Assembly (NCBI GenBank): GCA_934433135.1
Contig: CAKRZO010000029.1
Span: forward strand, 1-36,916
Origin: an uncultured Acetatifactor sp.
GTDB taxonomy: Bacteria > Bacillota > Clostridia > Lachnospirales > Lachnospiraceae
DNA: 36,916 bases
Reading direction: 5' to 3'
Below are positions 15,950-24,536 of this stretch, piece after piece. The notes below the pieces were generated by a model. That model searched no databases. It worked only from the letters and a program-made list of their open reading frames with translations, and was not told where the DNA came from. A program made the position numbers and the translations under genes. Numbering within the stretch: position 1 is the stretch's first letter; every line of letters begins with the position of its first letter.

Positions 15950-17608
15950 TTATTCTGCTAAAGTAATATGTTCAAATCTGTCATAGGCAGCCTGATAAAT
16001 ATCGATAATATCCTGAATACCCATTCTGGTAATTTCGCTGCGGACTTTTTCCAATACATCCACGCTTTCCTGACCCATAATGATCTTATCGATTCTCTCA
16101 TCGATGTAAGTCTTGATCTGGCTGTAAACGGTTGAAATCTTCTCGGTCTCTTCCGCCGTGAACGTAATTGCGGGTGGCACAATCATACCGGTATCCACAT
16201 CGGACCAGGTCTCAATGGATTCCTTGCCGGAAGAAGCCAGAATCGAAGAATAGCATTCCCACAGCTGCAGGCCGGGAGTACAAATATCGATGGCCGCAAG
16301 CTCCCTGGTGAACTGTCTGCTTAATGCAAAATCCGGATTATTGTACATGAAATCCGTAAATTCATGCTTATCACCGTTCTTTGTATAATGAACTCCCTCT
16401 TTACCGAAGTTAAACATTTCCACTACTTCATCGGAATAGAAGCTGTCCAGCCACTTTACGGTTCCCTCAATGTTTTCACAATTGGTAGTAATTGCTGCCG
16501 CATATCCGGGGAATACTCTCATAAGGTATTGATTGTAATCGGTCGTCTTTACGCCTTCCGGATTCAGAAAATGGGGAATTCCCGTAAATTTGAACTCCGG
16601 GTTGGTTTCTGCCATGGTTCTCTGAATGGCCGAGGGCTGATACTCGTAAGCAAATCCGACTCTGTCATTGGTTATTTTACCAACCAGATCCGCTCTCTTC
16701 TGCATGATGTACTCTTCGTCAATAAGTCCCTCGTCAAAAAGCTTTGCAATATAAGCCATACCTTCGTCAAAACCTTTTTCCATCGGGCCGTACTTTACTT
16801 TTCCGTCTTCCAAATAAAACTCTCTGGAAGTTCCGAACATCGGAAGCAGATAAGTCAGATTAAGGGAACCAACGCCGGACATGGGAATCTCGTCCGCTTT
16901 ACCATTTCCGTTAGGATCCTGTGTCTTAAAAGCCACCAATACTTCATACAGGGAATCGGGATCCGTCGGCGCTTTCAAGCCAAGCTTTTCCAACCAGTCC
17001 GTACGCATTACCGGTCCATAATAAATACAGCTCTCCTGCTCTGCCCGGATTGCCGGCATATAATAAATCTTGCCATCTTCAATATAAGCTTTGGCAACAT
17101 CCGGATGCTCCTGCGTCCATTTCATGAAATTCGGCATATACTCTTCATAATCACTTAAGCAGATGATTACACCGTCCTCGGCAGCCTGCTGTGCACCGAA
17201 ATTCTTCCAGTTATAAATCATAACGTCCGGATATTCTTCACTTGCCAGCGTGAGCTGGATCTTCTGTTCGAATTCCGAACCGGGAATCAACTGCCAGTCA
17301 ATATGCGTTCCCGTATATTCTTCAATCAACTGAAAACTGGTAACATCATTATAATCCACCATTTCTTCGCCGATCTTACTTCCCTTGGCCGCCATTACGC
17401 TGACATTCTCCGGCATTTTTGCAGCCTCATAAAGATCCGGTTCTGTTGTCTCTTCTTTTACGGATGACGTACTCTCTTTGCTCTGTGTCTTGCTTTCAAC
17501 CTTACTTTCTCTTTCCTTGTCCGGTGCCTTCTGTCCGCAGCCTGCAGCAGAAAATGTCATTGCCAGAACAAGACTCATACATACTAATGTTTTTACTCTT
17601 TTCTTCAT
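15950..17608 (-). CDS. Extracellular solute-binding lipoprotein, LplA-like
   Basis: The protein is about 552 residues from the chosen ATG at 17608, which has AAAGGA about 7 bases upstream; a longer frame to 17656 lacks such a site. A lipoprotein signal (MKKRVKTLVCMSLVLAMTF) ends in the lipobox SAAGC. A Ser/Lys/Glu-rich linker and then a large cluster-type binding domain follow. The loop DPNGNGKADE near residue 235 is the calcium-binding type seen in LplA-like oligosaccharide-binding proteins. It would capture oligosaccharides released by the surface lyase and pass them to the two permeases encoded downstream. Confidence 0.9.
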   Translation of the reverse strand: MKKRVKTLVCMSLVLAMTFSAAGCGQKAPDKERESKVESKTQSKESTSSVKEETTEPDLYEAAKMPENVSVMAAKGSKIGEEMVDYNDVTSFQLIEEYTGTHIDWQLIPGSEFEQKIQLTLASEEYPDVMIYNWKNFGAQQAAEDGVIICLSDYEEYMPNFMKWTQEHPDVAKAYIEDGKIYYMPAIRAEQESCIYYGPVMRTDWLEKLGLKAPTDPDSLYEVLVAFKTQDPNGNGKADEIPMSGVGSLNLTYLLPMFGTSREFYLEDGKVKYGPMEKGFDEGMAYIAKLFDEGLIDEEYIMQKRADLVGKITNDRVGFAYEYQPSAIQRTMAETNPEFKFTGIPHFLNPEGVKTTDYNQYLMRVFPGYAAAITTNCENIEGTVKWLDSFYSDEVVEMFNFGKEGVHYTKNGDKHEFTDFMYNNPDFALSRQFTRELAAIDICTPGLQLWECYSSILASSGKESIETWSDVDTGMIVPPAITFTAEETEKISTVYSQIKTYIDERIDKIIMGQESVDVLEKVRSEITRMGIQDIIDIYQAAYDRFEHITLAE

Positions 17609-17676
17609 ACCTGATCCTTTCTGTTTCCTTTTTCCTTGTGTCGCTTTCCAAAACATGTTCTTTATCAGCTACCTAC

Positions 17677-17705
17677 TTTTTACCAGAAACAGGGCTTTTC
17701 TTCAA
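17677..17705 (-). promoter_or_regulatory. Candidate promoter of the transporter operon
   Basis: On the minus strand TTGAAG (17700-17705), a 17-base spacer and TAAAAA (17677-17682) lie about 70 bases upstream of the binding-protein start. They fall in the 155-base gap after the AraC-type sensor gene, a plausible site of activation by that sensor. Confidence 0.4.
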
Positions 17706-17763
17706 TCGTTCATTCCTTTCCGGCATATCCCGATTTCCTTTTTTGCCGTAAAACAGCGTATTT

Positions 17764-20016
17764 TCAGGCTTCGATGCGGTAATTTTTCCGAAATTCCCCG
17801 GGTGTGACACCGTTTAATTTTTTAAAAGTTTTAATAAAAGTATTGCTGCTCAAGAAACCGACCTGCCCCCCGATCTGTGCAATGGAAATTTCCGTGGTGA
17901 CTAAAAGTTCTTTTGCCTTCCGATTTCTGACATCATGAACATATTCCAGGAAATTTTTTCCCGTTTCCTTTTTAAAAACATCGGATAAATATTTATAGGA
18001 AATATGCATTTCATCCGCAATCATTTTTAACGACAGTTCATAAACCCCGTAATTTTCCTGAATATATTGAATTACATCTTCAAAATTCTTCTTTTTTCCA
18101 GAATTCTGTCCTGCCAGTTCCTCTGCCGCATCCAGAAAGCTCTGCCTTATGATTCGAAAGCTGTCTTCATATTTATTAAGTCCCAATGCGGAAGTGCATT
18201 TTTCCATCTGATCCGCCAGACGCCTGTTATACTCTGCCTTACTCTCCAACGCTTCTTTTAAAGCATCATATAGAAAATACCGGACGTAATTCTGCATTCG
18301 ATAGGTCTGAGCATAATCCCCGAACAGTTCAAAAGAAAGCTTTCCGAAAAATTGTTCCAATCCTTCCCGGTTGCCTGCCAGAAGACAGGAAGTAAGCCGC
18401 TCCTTATCCAAAAGCGGGAAATCATCTGCAAGAGATTCCTCTCCGGTCTCACAGCATGGGATACCGTTCCTGCATTTTTGCAAGGCATGCAGAGCAGCTT
18501 CGTAGGACTTGGAGAAATCGTTCAGGCAATTGACTTCTCTTCCCAGTGCGGCGTAAACTTCTCTTTTTTCACTCTGCCGTAGCTCCTGCAGCGCTTCTTC
18601 CAGAATTGTTTTGATCTTTGAACGTTGTTCTTCATAAGAAAAGAGAAAGATATTTTTATTGTTCTCGTTGGGAATGACGCAATACTTTACCCCTGCATTA
18701 TCACACATTCGATGAAGCGTCGAAAGCAGAAACAGACTGAAACTTTCTTCGGAACCATTCTTACTTTGTTCGGGCTCCAGAATAATGACCCGATAATACT
18801 TTGCTTCCTGTGAAACCGGCATCGCCTCAAAAAGAACTTTTAAGGCATACTCATCCAGTTCCATGGAATTTTGAAGCAACAGCCGGAACATATTATTGTT
18901 AATGCACTTTTCCTGCTTGACTACCACATCCCTGAGCCTTTTGTTGGAATCAAAAACGTGGATAAACAATTCCTGCAACTCATTCAATCCGCCCATCTTG
19001 TACATATTTTCCGAAGAATACAAAAGCAGCATTTCCTTTACCGGTCCGAATGTTTTATTGGAAAACAAGAAAGCAAGCGCCAGCATGCCAAATAGCAAAA
19101 GGACAATAAAGACCCGGAAAAACGTTTTTGTTTTTACGAATTTTTCCAGAATGATTTTTTCATCGGCAATGCATACATAGCTTAATCCACTGTCCGCCGA
19201 TACGCTCTGAAACACTACATAGCCCTTCTCCGGAGAATCGCCGTTTTTACAGCGGACAATTGCCTGCTCATCCAATGTTTCCGGAAGTTCCTCCGACAAA
19301 GCGGCAATCTGTTCTCCCGAAAGCACGGCAAAATACATCTTGGGCATTTCCCGGGTAATGTTCCTGTAAATGTCCAGGATGCGGTTCATATCCAATATCG
19401 TAAACATGGCGCTGTGCTTTTTTTCGCTATGACTCAGACTGCTTACAATCGCAACATTTTTACCAGGATTGGGTGAATCGGCCTGATAGACAAGCGGCAG
19501 CATGCTCCGTTCTTCTCCGTTTATCATGCGAATCCATTGCAAATAATCCATCCCGGAATCTTTTAGGAATTCTGTATAGTATTCTTCCGCCGTATAGATA
19601 CCGAACGGGATTACAACCATATCCCGCAATTCCGAATAGAGATGGATTTCTGTCACAATGTCTCTGTAATGACAGTATTCTTCCATAATTTTGGAAATCT
19701 CATACGCTTCATAAACCCGGTCACCTCGTTTTGCTCCGAAGGCAGTACCGGCAAAATTACGAATCTGTTCATTCTGCATGGCAAGCGCTTTGATCTCATA
19801 AATATCTTCCAGTTCCTTTTCCACTGTACCGCAGATATAATCCACAGAGTTCTGTGCCATGGCATAGATCTCATTTTTGTATTCATTCATGACATAGTTT
19901 GTAAACAGAACTTCCAGAACCGTAAACGGTATCAATAGAAATCCCACTAACAGGAAAAAATATTTGATAAAGATACGAAATTTGAAATTTTCAAATAGGG
20001 ATTTTTTCTTCTGCAT
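17764..20016 (-). CDS. Membrane-bound AraC-family regulator (YesN/YtdP-like sensor)
   Basis: The protein is about 750 residues. TM1 is near the N-terminus (FIKYFFLLVGFLLIPFTVLEV), followed by an extracytoplasmic domain of about 250 residues, probably dCache-like, and TM2 near residue 300 (VFIVLLLFGMLALAFLF). A long cytoplasmic linker leads to a C-terminal AraC double helix-turn-helix over the last ~105 residues: LSLKMIADEMHISYKYLSDVF and ISIAQIGGQVGF, ending FKKLNGVTPGEFRKNY. I chose the ATG at 20016, preceded by GAGGTGG at good spacing; a GTG at 20028 is possible. It lies directly upstream of the binding-protein gene on the same strand and probably senses an extracellular oligosaccharide to activate locus 1. 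Confidence 0.88.
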   Translation of the reverse strand: MQKKKSLFENFKFRIFIKYFFLLVGFLLIPFTVLEVLFTNYVMNEYKNEIYAMAQNSVDYICGTVEKELEDIYEIKALAMQNEQIRNFAGTAFGAKRGDRVYEAYEISKIMEEYCHYRDIVTEIHLYSELRDMVVIPFGIYTAEEYYTEFLKDSGMDYLQWIRMINGEERSMLPLVYQADSPNPGKNVAIVSSLSHSEKKHSAMFTILDMNRILDIYRNITREMPKMYFAVLSGEQIAALSEELPETLDEQAIVRCKNGDSPEKGYVVFQSVSADSGLSYVCIADEKIILEKFVKTKTFFRVFIVLLLFGMLALAFLFSNKTFGPVKEMLLLYSSENMYKMGGLNELQELFIHVFDSNKRLRDVVVKQEKCINNNMFRLLLQNSMELDEYALKVLFEAMPVSQEAKYYRVIILEPEQSKNGSEESFSLFLLSTLHRMCDNAGVKYCVIPNENNKNIFLFSYEEQRSKIKTILEEALQELRQSEKREVYAALGREVNCLNDFSKSYEAALHALQKCRNGIPCCETGEESLADDFPLLDKERLTSCLLAGNREGLEQFFGKLSFELFGDYAQTYRMQNYVRYFLYDALKEALESKAEYNRRLADQMEKCTSALGLNKYEDSFRIIRQSFLDAAEELAGQNSGKKKNFEDVIQYIQENYGVYELSLKMIADEMHISYKYLSDVFKKETGKNFLEYVHDVRNRKAKELLVTTEISIAQIGGQVGFLSSNTFIKTFKKLNGVTPGEFRKNYRIEA

Positions 20017-20074
20017 CTGCCTGCCCACCTCATCATAAAAGCAATTTCACGTTCCAATCAGCGCTGTATATTAA

Positions 20075-20568
20075 CTTCCTTTGTCTATTATACCGAATCT
20101 TTTGATAAATGGGAATCGCATATTTTCCGGTTGAATATCCCGGATTCCATAAAAGGGAAGATAGTCCAAATTTTTGAGAAGAAATTACATTGATTTTCCG
20201 AAATCCAATAGTATAATGGAATAATATAAAAAACAACTATCCAGAAAGGTATTCGAAACTATGAACCTAAATTTCAGTTCAGACTATCATTTTATGATCG
20301 GACAGATTATCAGTGTCATCGCACTTCTTATTTCTGTCATCATCGCCCAGTTTAAGAATGTAAAGCACATTCTGTTGGGTGAGATTGCCTCCAATCTGGC
20401 TGTGGCATTCAGCTTTGTATTCCTGGGCGGTCTTTCCGGTGCCTGGATCTGCATTGTGGCCGCTTTGCAGTCCCTTGTCATTTATTTTGTCAACAAAGCG
20501 GACTGGACTCTTCGCAGGAAAAATCTTCTGTCCGCTCTGTTTGCCTTTATTTATATCATCGGCACAGT
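20075..20568. repeat. Segmental duplication, copy A (ygjV promoter and 5' gene)
   Basis: This stretch is repeated at 33639-34130 (copy B). The part upstream of the ATG differs at about 20 of 185 positions, while the coding part (20261-20568) differs at only two positions. Identity stops abruptly after GGCACAGT. Copy A is the intact one. Confidence 0.9.
20190..20217 (+). promoter_or_regulatory. Candidate ygjV promoter
   Basis: TTGATT (20190-20195), a 16-base spacer and TATAAT (20212-20217) lie about 45 bases before the ATG; AGAAAGG at about 20243-20249 is the ribosome site. On the opposite strand a TATAAT (about 20088-20093) could be the -10 box of the divergent AraC-type sensor gene. Confidence 0.5.
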
Positions 20569-20800
20569 CGTGGTATATCAGGGCTGGGCGGATCTTGTCA
20601 GCTGCGCCTGTTCCCTTTTATATATTCTTGCCATCATCCAGACTGATTCCAAAAAGTACAGATGGTTCATGGCTGCCAACTCTTTTTTGTGGGTTATCTA
20701 TGATATCAATACGGCGGCTTATGTCAATATCATTACACACGGCATCCTTCTGGTCTCCATCCTCTTTGCCATGGTGCGGCTGGATCGTGAGAAACACTGA
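20261..20800 (+). CDS. YgjV-family integral membrane protein
   Basis: The protein has 179 residues made almost wholly of hydrophobic helices, about six. It starts MNLNFSSDYHFMIGQIISVIALLISV, with the pattern of the YgjV family (PF10688): LLGEIASNLAVAFSFVFLGGLSGA, then WFMAANSFLWVIYDI and a short basic end RLDREKH. The function of the family is not established. It has its own promoter and lies divergently from the sensor gene and 72 bases before an AraC gene with a separate promoter, so a link to locus 2 is not shown. A truncated copy lies at 33823. Confidence 0.8.
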   Translation: MNLNFSSDYHFMIGQIISVIALLISVIIAQFKNVKHILLGEIASNLAVAFSFVFLGGLSGAWICIVAALQSLVIYFVNKADWTLRRKNLLSALFAFIYIIGTVVVYQGWADLVSCACSLLYILAIIQTDSKKYRWFMAANSFLWVIYDINTAAYVNIITHGILLVSILFAMVRLDREKH

Positions 20801-20808
20801 CTGCCACC

Positions 20809-20837
20809 TTGCCAAACCTCTCCCGCTGCGGTATAAT
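20809..20837 (+). promoter_or_regulatory. Promoter of the locus 2 AraC gene
   Basis: TTGCCA (20809-20814), a 17-base spacer and TATAAT (20832-20837) lie 35 bases before the ATG. The leader then carries AGGAGAG at a normal distance from the start codon. The AraC gene is therefore probably transcribed independently of ygjV. Confidence 0.65.
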
Positions 20838-20872
20838 CAACCTGACTAAGACAGCACAGGAGAGATTGTTTT

Positions 20873-21682
20873 ATGTTAATTAATGTCACGGTAAAATACT
20901 GCAATTGTACGGTTCAAAAACTTCCATACAAAGTACTGACCCATTTCCACAAATATTGGGAACTGGTTTTTTACGGCGGCAAAGGAATTTCTACCGTAAA
21001 GAATATCCCTTATCGTTACGTTCCCGGCAGCTATGTTATCATTCCTGCCGGAATGCCTCACTCTGAGGAAAGCCTGGAAGAAGGCCTGATTATCTGCATC
21101 GGTTTCGAATCAGATCTTCCCACGGACACCTTCCACTGCCCCTGCTTTCAGGACACGGAAGGCGGTATTGAAGCCATCTGCAAAAACATTGTAGAGGAGA
21201 TAGAAAAAGAACCGCCATACTATACCTACCGCATTAATCTGCTTCTCCAGGATTTGCTGGTACAGACAATGCGGAAAACCGATAACCGCAGAAAAGAAAA
21301 CAATGAAAAACTGGATATGCTCTTAAGTTACCTGGATGCCTACTGCACAACGAATATTGATTTCGAAGTGCTGGCCAAATCCATGAATTACAGCTATGAT
21401 TACTTAAGGCACTTTTTTAAAGCAAACAAGCAGATGTCTTTGAAACAATATGTTATCCAGCGCAGAATTTCCATGGTCAAAGAGTATCTGAAGACCACAA
21501 TGTCTATAACGGAAATTGCCTCCGTCTGCGGATTCGCTTCTTCCGCTCACTTAACGACAACATTCCGGCAGGTTACCGGAACCACTCCCTCACAATTTCG
21601 GGAAAGCTGCCGGAAAATTATTACCGACGGAAATGATACCATTCTGTATGATTCTCAGACTTCCGAAAATGGAATAATCTGA
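20873..21682 (+). CDS. AraC-family transcriptional regulator with cupin domain
   Basis: The protein has 269 residues and is cytoplasmic. The N-terminal ~90 residues form a cupin sugar-binding fold: LTHFHKYWELVFYGGKG and the segment YVIIPAGMPHSEE are typical. The C-terminus is a double helix-turn-helix (FEVLAKSMNYSYDYLRHFF; SITEIASVCGF, ending FRQVTGTTPSQFRESC). It has its own promoter and is followed by a terminator at 21758-21800. It lies directly upstream of the locus 2 binding-protein gene and is the likely regulator of 22011-30310, responding to an imported sugar. Confidence 0.9.
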   Translation: MLINVTVKYCNCTVQKLPYKVLTHFHKYWELVFYGGKGISTVKNIPYRYVPGSYVIIPAGMPHSEESLEEGLIICIGFESDLPTDTFHCPCFQDTEGGIEAICKNIVEEIEKEPPYYTYRINLLLQDLLVQTMRKTDNRRKENNEKLDMLLSYLDAYCTTNIDFEVLAKSMNYSYDYLRHFFKANKQMSLKQYVIQRRISMVKEYLKTTMSITEIASVCGFASSAHLTTTFRQVTGTTPSQFRESCRKIITDGNDTILYDSQTSENGII

Positions 21683-21698
21683 ACTTGGCTTTTAAAGC

Positions 21699-21757
21699 AA
21701 CCATTTTTTGCAGATTTTAAAACCATTTTTTGTAAATTTTAAAATCATTTTTTCATG
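21699..21757. repeat. 22-bp tandem repeat, about 2.6 copies
   Basis: The unit AACCATTTTTTGCAGATTTT plus AA (21699-21720) is followed by a copy with two changes (21721-21742) and a partial third copy (from 21743) that runs into the terminator stem. It lies in the gap between the AraC gene and the binding-protein gene. The spacing of two helical turns could place repeated regulator sites on one face of the DNA, but this is inference. Confidence 0.6.
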
Positions 21758-21800
21758 AAACACCTGTCAAGAAAAATAAGCTTGCTGGTGTTTTTCTTTT
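21758..21800 (+). terminator. Rho-independent terminator of the AraC gene
   Basis: AACACC (21759-21764) pairs with GGTGTT (21787-21792), and inner CAAG pairs with CTTG. A T-rich tract TTTTTCTTTT follows at about 21791-21800. It ends the AraC transcript and separates it from the operon that starts at 22011. The remaining 210 bases of leader to 22010 show no gene I can support; an in-frame upstream extension from 21879 lacks a ribosome site. Confidence 0.7.
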
Positions 21801-22010
21801 CACAAGATGCTGTGTATTTTTTCTATATAACCATATTTTATAAACAAATAGACCAAATATTTATTTCATGACGAAGAAATGTCTGGTATATTAATACTAT
21901 CAAGCTTGATACGGATTACAAATACTTTTAAGGGTAGCAAAATGCAAAGCACGGAGCAATTCAACAACAATGTAATAATGAAAAGAGAAGAAAAGGAAGG
22001 TATTTACAGA

Positions 22011-23459
22011 ATGAGGAAAAGAAAATGGGCGGCAGGAATGCTTCTGTCTCTGGCGATTGCCGTAACATCACTTACCGGCTGTCAGAAACCGGCTTTACCA
22101 GGAACCGAGAGTACCGAAAAGAGCGGTTCTGCAGAAAGCAGTAAAAACAATGCAAATACGGACAACCAAAAAACAGATACAGCAGAGGGCAGCAAAAATA
22201 ATACCGATCAAAATGCATTTGAAGGGGTTAAGGTTACGGTATTTACCGATGAAATTATTACCAATGACGAAACATTTATGGAATATTTTAACCAAAACAG
22301 CGGAGGTATCGAACTGGAAATCGTATCCGGCGATATGACAAAGCTTATGTCCATGGTTGCTACAGGGAATGCGCCTGATGTGTGGTATACACGGGCCTGC
22401 TATGATCTGAATACTTATGCATCCAGAGGCTTGTTGGAACCTTTGGATTCCTATATTGAAAAAAGCGAGGTATTTCATGCAGATACGTTTACCAATGTCG
22501 TGAATGCCACGAGATTTAACGGCGTAAGCGTCGGCACCGGATCGATTTATTCTATCATTAAAGATTTCTCTGTGGATGACATGATCTGGATCAACAAGAA
22601 AATTTTCGAAGAATGCGGAATTGAAATTCCCGATCCCACCAAAACCTACAGCTATGACCAGATTCGGGAATGGGCTGAAAAAACGGTAAAGTATGATGAA
22701 AATGGAGATCAGATCCGTTGGGGAATCAGTGCCTGTGAAACTCTATACCAAAAAATTTCCGCACACCTTGCTTCCATGGGCAAGTCTCTGTTTTCAGAAG
22801 ACAACCGGTCAGCACAGCTGGATGATCCGGATGTCCGGAACGTATTGGAATACTGGGTGGATATGATCAAATCCGGAAAAAGCTGTTATCTGGAACATTC
22901 CGGCGATGCAAGCTATGCCCTCTTTGAGCAGGATAAACTTGCCATGATGCAGCTTGGTTACTGGTATAACGGACTGTTGGTCAATAACGGTAACTTTAAA
23001 GACAGACTGGATAATTATCTGCTGATTCAGTCTCCCAGCCAGAACGAAGGCAGCCCTGCAGGTGTCTGCGAAGCCGGTGTAGGATATGCAATCTATTCCG
23101 GAAGCAAGAATAAAGATGCCGCTTTCCGTTTTCTGGAACTGTTCCTGGGCGGCGACTGGGCAAAGAAAAGAGTCGAATCCGGCTGGGGTAATCCTGAACT
23201 GGGAGAACTGGTCGAATACATGCCGCAGGATACCGAATTTCGGAAGATGGCGTTTGATTCCAACAAAATTGCACTGGAAAACATGAGCATTATGTCCATC
23301 AATCCTTATATCCTGGGAAGCGCCGTGGATAATGTATTTAATACCTATCTGATGGAAGTTATGTACGACAACATGACAATGGATGATGCCATTGAGAGCA
23401 TAAGCAATGATCTGAATACCCTGATCCGGGAAGGACTTCAGATTGCCGGAGTAGAGTAA
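22011..23459 (+). CDS. Extracellular sugar-binding lipoprotein (MalE/SBP_bac type)
   Basis: The protein is about 482 residues from the ATG at 22011, which has AGGAAGG upstream. A lipoprotein signal MRKRKWAAGMLLSLAIAV ends in the lipobox SLTGC, with the lipidated Cys at about residue 24. A low-complexity Ser/Asn/Thr/Lys linker follows. The body has the family-1 binding-protein pattern: VTVFTDEI at the start, LMSMVATGNAPDVWYTR, then MIWINKKIFEECGIEIPDP and a late GYAIYSGSKNKDAAFRFLEL segment. It should deliver an oligosaccharide or glycoside to the permeases at 23593 and 24537. It is the first gene of the locus 2 operon. Confidence 0.9.
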   Translation: MRKRKWAAGMLLSLAIAVTSLTGCQKPALPGTESTEKSGSAESSKNNANTDNQKTDTAEGSKNNTDQNAFEGVKVTVFTDEIITNDETFMEYFNQNSGGIELEIVSGDMTKLMSMVATGNAPDVWYTRACYDLNTYASRGLLEPLDSYIEKSEVFHADTFTNVVNATRFNGVSVGTGSIYSIIKDFSVDDMIWINKKIFEECGIEIPDPTKTYSYDQIREWAEKTVKYDENGDQIRWGISACETLYQKISAHLASMGKSLFSEDNRSAQLDDPDVRNVLEYWVDMIKSGKSCYLEHSGDASYALFEQDKLAMMQLGYWYNGLLVNNGNFKDRLDNYLLIQSPSQNEGSPAGVCEAGVGYAIYSGSKNKDAAFRFLELFLGGDWAKKRVESGWGNPELGELVEYMPQDTEFRKMAFDSNKIALENMSIMSINPYILGSAVDNVFNTYLMEVMYDNMTMDDAIESISNDLNTLIREGLQIAGVE

Positions 23460-23465
23460 GTTCCC

Positions 23466-23557
23466 AGGGGGGGCAGACTCATGCAGGATCTAATCAGGTG
23501 TGCACAAACTGAAACAAAAGCGCCCCTTAAACGGATCCGCATGAGCAGCTTCCCCGG
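23466..23557 (+). promoter_or_regulatory. Stem-loop between binding-protein and permease genes
   Basis: The 133-base gap contains arms TCATGC-GGATC (23479-23490) and GGATCC-GCATGA (23533-23544), flanked by GGGG and CCCC runs that can extend the stem. There is no U-tract. It is probably an RNA-processing or stabilising hairpin that raises binding-protein expression over the permeases. Confidence 0.4.
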
Positions 23558-23592
23558 GTACTTTCCCTTACAGAAAGGAGATCGATACCACG

Positions 23593-24519
23593 TTGAAAAA
23601 ACAGGCAGAAAAACAGAAAAAATTCTTAACCATGAAAAGAAGGGAAGCCCTGTTATTCTGGATTTTGATTCTGCCCTTCCTTATCCTGTTTATCGGCATT
23701 AAACTTGTCCCACTTGCAGAAGGTCTGTATCTTAGTTTTACTAATTATACAGGCTATAATTATGACCGATTAAGCTGGGCAGCACTGAGAAATTACAAGG
23801 AAGTCCTCGCCGATAAAAAAGCAATGAGCGCCTTAAAACAAACCTTTGTCATTGGCTTTATCACCGTACCTATCAGTATGATAATCGGTCTCGGAAGCGC
23901 AGTTTTACTGAATCGTGCCAAAAAAGGCCTTGGTGTCTTCCGCACGATCATTTATATCCCGGCTATTATCCCCGCCGCCACAGCCGGTCTTATATGGAAA
24001 GGAATTTTTTCCACGGATACAGGGGTTTTAAATTACCTCTTAAATCTTTTGGGTTTTCATAAAATCAACTGGTTGGGATATGATTATATTTTTCTTTCCC
24101 TGATTATTATGATGACGTGGAGTTCCACGGGAACCTTGCTTACAAACTTAGCCGCGCTGCAGCGTGTTCCGGAAACACTGTATGAAGCGGCTCAGCTGGA
24201 CGGTGCCGGAAGTCTGAAGCAGTTTACGAAAATCACCCTCCCCATGATCTCTCCGATTTTGTTTTTTAATCTGATTATGGGAATTATCGGAAGTCTGCAA
24301 TTATACGGCCAGCCCGTCCTGTTGACAAGCGGTACCGGTGGTGTGCTCAGCGTTCCTTTAAAGCCTGTATACACTTATATGGTACATGCTTATCAGCAGC
24401 TGTTAGCTTACGGCAGATTCGGATACGGCCTTGCCATGATCTGGGTTCTGGTTATTTTAATCAATCTGCTGACCTTTCTCTTTATGAAGACACAAAAGTA
24501 CTGGGTATTTTACGATTAA
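23593..24519 (+). CDS. ABC sugar transporter permease, MalF/UgpA type
   Basis: The protein has 308 residues and about six membrane helices; the first is LLFWILILPFLILFIGIKLVP. The EAA loop is LYEAAQLDGAGSLKQFTKITLP. It probably starts at TTG: AGAAAGGAG lies about 12 bases before this codon, and an in-frame ATG at 23632 has no clear ribosome site. It is the first of two permease genes of the locus 2 importer; the ATPase is not in the window and is probably a shared one encoded elsewhere. Confidence 0.9.
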   Translation: MKKQAEKQKKFLTMKRREALLFWILILPFLILFIGIKLVPLAEGLYLSFTNYTGYNYDRLSWAALRNYKEVLADKKAMSALKQTFVIGFITVPISMIIGLGSAVLLNRAKKGLGVFRTIIYIPAIIPAATAGLIWKGIFSTDTGVLNYLLNLLGFHKINWLGYDYIFLSLIIMMTWSSTGTLLTNLAALQRVPETLYEAAQLDGAGSLKQFTKITLPMISPILFFNLIMGIIGSLQLYGQPVLLTSGTGGVLSVPLKPVYTYMVHAYQQLLAYGRFGYGLAMIWVLVILINLLTFLFMKTQKYWVFYD

Positions 24520-24536
24520 CAGACGGGTGGAAATCT

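Noticed and set aside
16364..17158. Plus-strand open frame of 264 codons
   Set aside because: It is antisense to the solute-binding-protein gene and has no ribosome site or recognisable motif.
21699..21757. Possible CRISPR array
   Set aside because: The units are directly adjacent with no spacers and there are under three copies; no cas genes.
21879..22010. N-terminal extension of the locus 2 binding protein
   Set aside because: It would place 44 residues before a complete lipoprotein signal; the ATG at 22011 has the ribosome site.
23481..23702. Plus-strand open frame of 73 codons between binding protein and permease
   Set aside because: It overlaps the permease gene in another frame and the intergenic hairpin; no protein family resemblance.
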